Positions 61,201 through 64,000 of a stretch of DNA of 64,000 bases are shown in pieces. The position numbers were made by a program, and so were the translations under genes. Each line of letters starts with the position of its first letter. Position 1 is the first letter of the stretch. The stretch covers positions 372,001-436,000 of the forward strand of contig VWZS01001918.1 of NCBI GenBank assembly GCA_013397075.1. The letters run 5' to 3'. The DNA comes from Rhabdornis inornatus. Its lineage: Eukaryota; Chordata; Aves; Passeriformes; Rhabdornithidae. The notes beneath the pieces are model-generated. The model saw only the letters and a program-made list of their open reading frames with translations. It searched no databases and had not been told where the DNA came from.

Positions 61201-64000
61201 TGGATTCTTTTTCTCTGGGGAAGAGATGATATGGGAATTGTTGTTTCGGGGCTATTTTTTTTTAAGAGTTCTTAAGAAAGGCCAGCAGATTTCATGGCAT
61301 CCAGACAATGAAATAAGTCCTTAGTTTCCTGCTTTTTTAAAAGATTACTTCAATTTATTAAATAGTTTTTGGCAAAGGGTGCAAAATGTTTTCACTGTAA
61401 CATGTTTGTTTCTATACTACATTATGTTATCACTCTTTCAATCCAAAATTAATATGTATACCAGGATGATCATGTTTTAGTGAAGAGATACTCTATTATT
61501 GGCAGGGTCCCGTGGTGGAATAGGAAGCTTCTATTTTTTTTTTTTATACAGTTGCTAATGCCTTCTCTAGAATTAAGATACCAAGGTTTTTCCCTGGCAT
61601 GCATATTCTTCCAGTTAAAGATAATGGGTGAAATATTGTCCTCAGTTATGTGGCCATGATCTCTGAGAACTTTGTGCCAATTTTATTGGAACTGATGAAC
61701 AAAAACATATAAAATTTCAGCTGTGATTGCCTGTATGAGATTCAGGAAAAGTGCTATCATGTCTCTGTGCTTTATACAATCCTTATTCCTGTTGCCTTGA
61801 AAATGAATACTCCACATCTAATCCCTTGCTCTAAATCTAACCTCTGTCTGTTCCAAAGTAGTCAAAAACACCTAGGTGCTTGATAGCAGGAACCCAAGAT
61901 ACTGATGCTTTCACAGAAAAAAAACAGTAGTCCAACAGCCTCCACTTGCAAATGGATAAAGCAGAAAGATGACCTTAAAATATACAGTGTGTCAAATTTG
62001 TTTAGGCTTTCCTATTCATCTGTTTTCTGTGGGCTTTTCCTCTATTCAGATACTGATTTTCCTGGACTGTCTGACAGCTACTAGGCAGTCATTGGCTCTG
62101 AACCCCACAGCTCTGCCTTGTTGTAAGTCTGAGTGTTCTGAAACAATGGGTAAAGAGCTGTATCAAACTAGGTTATGCTCATCAGGAGTAAGGTGGTCTG
62201 AAGATCCTCTTTCTCTTCTGAGAGCAGCACAACTACATTTGTGGAGTTAACTGGAAAGCATTTGTTCTAGTCCCTTCTCCCGCATGTTCTAAACAAAAGG
62301 TCTGCTTGGTACGTTTTTAGGCTTTTAAGGCTTCCTTTAACTGTAGCTAATACAAGTTATATAGGCTTGTAAATTTTGGCAAATTCTTTTCGTAAATTCT
62401 TTTTAGGGGTTTATGACTCCTAGCAATCTATATGGAAGTAATTTGGTAAGTAGGAATAGGATCAGTTCTGTTTGTCCCTTTACAAACACATGTCCTTGAA
62501 AGAACTCATAGTAATGCTGTCAGCTAGACCAAGGGTATAAACACCTGGTTTGATACCCCTCCATTAGAAAGTAGCGTGGGCATGAAGCATGACCCAGCTG
62601 CATTGGAGTTTTCTGTGCTGAGATTATCTGACTGCAGTTTTAGACATTGCCATGAATTAAAAACTGATAGCTGTAATTCAGCTTCTTCAGTTGCAGTATT
62701 CAGTGTATCAAACCAGTTTTGAGGGCCAAGGTCTTTCCAGAGAAGATCTCTTTCCTTTTATTTCCCTTTATTTTTTCCAATTTTTTTTATCATTTGATGA
62801 ACCTTGATGCAGGTCAGCTATTTGCCTGGTGTATATTTCATATTTCATTTTTGTTAGGTATTATTATCTTGGATAAAGTGGCTGGTTCCTGCTAATCTGG
62901 AAAAGAGAATAAAAATAGGCAGATGTAAATTGCGTATTTGAGCAGACTGGAGGTTAGTGAGTAAAACACTTTTGGCATGGGAGAGTTCTCAAGTGTAATG
63001 ACTCAGTATTTATTTAAAAACAGACTCAGAGAGTGGTCACTTTGCAATTTGTCTGAATAGATTGGCTTGCAAATCTACACTACTTTTGCTGTGTTTTTCC
63101 AAAATGTGGTTTGTCCTGGAAAATGGTAAAAGGGAAAATCCTGGCTGTAGCCCATCTAGAATGGTTCTCTGGTAAACAAGTGTCTGTTGTTTTGTCATGA
63201 CAAGAATTACAGGACTCTTTTTTTTAAGTCTGTTTATTGAATTTATAATGTAGAGTTCACTTTTAAAAGTCAATTTAGGTCTTACATAAACAAGAAAAAT
63301 GCAATCCTACTTAGTATTACTGCTTCTTGCTTCAGTCCATCACTTGAATTTATTTCCACCATGATGAATAATCTTCTTAATTTATCACCTCATAAATCAA
63401 AAATTGAAAACATTTCTATGTATTTCAACATCAAACATTCAGGGTAGTTTACAAATGGCAATCCTGGATGATACTGAATATTTTGCTCTTGGGTTTGTGC
63501 TCAAAATACAAAATTTCAAAATCCAGACTTCAGAGAAAGATCTGACTGGCTAGGAAAAGGTGTACTTTAAATAGAGAATGTGGCTGGTTTAAGTCACAGT
63601 ATTTTTGAGAAAGACTACATGAGCCCTCTGTAGATGTCTTTATAATGAGCTTCCACATTAATTTTAAGAAATCAGTATGATGTGCTGCTTGCAGATTATA
63701 ATGTAATTCTGTAATACAAATTAGATCAGCTTTGAATGTCTTTGAAATGTAGTGTGTTAAAAATGGTATGTACAGGTTAAAAGATACAGATTCAGAACAC
63801 CGGGATTTACATGAAATTATCACACATGCTTTGATAGAGTCCTAGACTGATTCAAAAGAGCAAGTTTCATATGAAGCTGTCTCATTTTCTTTGATAGCCA
63901 CCTTGATCTTTATGCAGTCATCTATTAATTATATTACAGATAAGGTAAATAAAAGTGTTGAAATATTGAGATCACAGCCTCCTTTTTTCTTGTGAAGACT
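58206..64000. other. Gene-free AT-rich DNA
   Basis: About 5.8 kb with no recognised gene, RNA or repeat. A 93-codon plus frame (61969-62250) and a 97-codon minus frame (63530-63823) have no recognisable domain. Very AT-rich sequence at about 60.2-61.0 kb could include conserved non-coding elements, but this cannot be judged from one sequence. Confidence 0.55.

Noticed and set aside
1..64000. CRISPR arrays, operons, tRNA or rRNA genes and CpG islands
   Set aside because: None is visible. There are no regularly spaced repeats, no tRNA B-box with a cloverleaf, no rRNA core sequences and CpG is sparse throughout.

Overview
This window looks like nuclear DNA from a bird. The main evidence is several 3' ends of CR1 LINEs of the avian type, with the characteristic tail 'ggatgatctttaaagtccc' followed by 'ttccaacc' and degenerate 8-bp repeats of the attctgtg type. 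Other support comes from AT-rich sequence, sparse short interspersed repeats, no bacterial-style gene packing, one 357-bp assembly gap (8718-9074) and single ambiguous bases at 3331, 9406 and 38001. All reading frames longer than about 60 codons are isolated, of low protein complexity and without a recognisable domain, except where they fall in decayed retroelements. I see no intact protein-coding gene and no exon I can defend. The window is either intergenic (a gene desert) or lies inside very large introns.

Layout. 1-6.35 kb: featureless AT-rich DNA with one (TA)n array. 6.35-6.94 kb: minus-strand remnant of a non-LTR reverse transcriptase, best read as R2-like, with about 196 codons in one frame broken by only two stops. 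8.7-9.1 kb: assembly gap. 10.6-10.8 kb: possible solo LTR of an avian class II endogenous retrovirus. 16.2-27.9 kb: four plus-strand avian CR1 tails, with a minus-strand U2 snRNA pseudogene near 18.6 kb. 29-31.2 kb: palindromes and hairpins, then a decayed MIR-like SINE on the minus strand. 37.6-39.4 kb: tandem repeats and a 95-bp purine tract. 41.5 and 52.6 kb: two minus-strand CR1 3' ends. 42.15 kb: a 39-bp tandem duplication. 49.6-49.8 and 57.0-58.2 kb: plus-strand pieces of an older CR1 lineage, still showing pieces of the reverse-transcriptase open reading frame and the 3' region. 58.2-64 kb: nothing recognised.

No set of genes works together here. The biological content is a fossil record of retroelements of several ages (MIR-like SINE, ancient CR1, avian CR1, R2-like LINE, possible LTR) plus one snRNA retrocopy. 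I found no convincing undescribed system. The most unusual item is the R2-like reverse transcriptase fragment lying outside ribosomal DNA.
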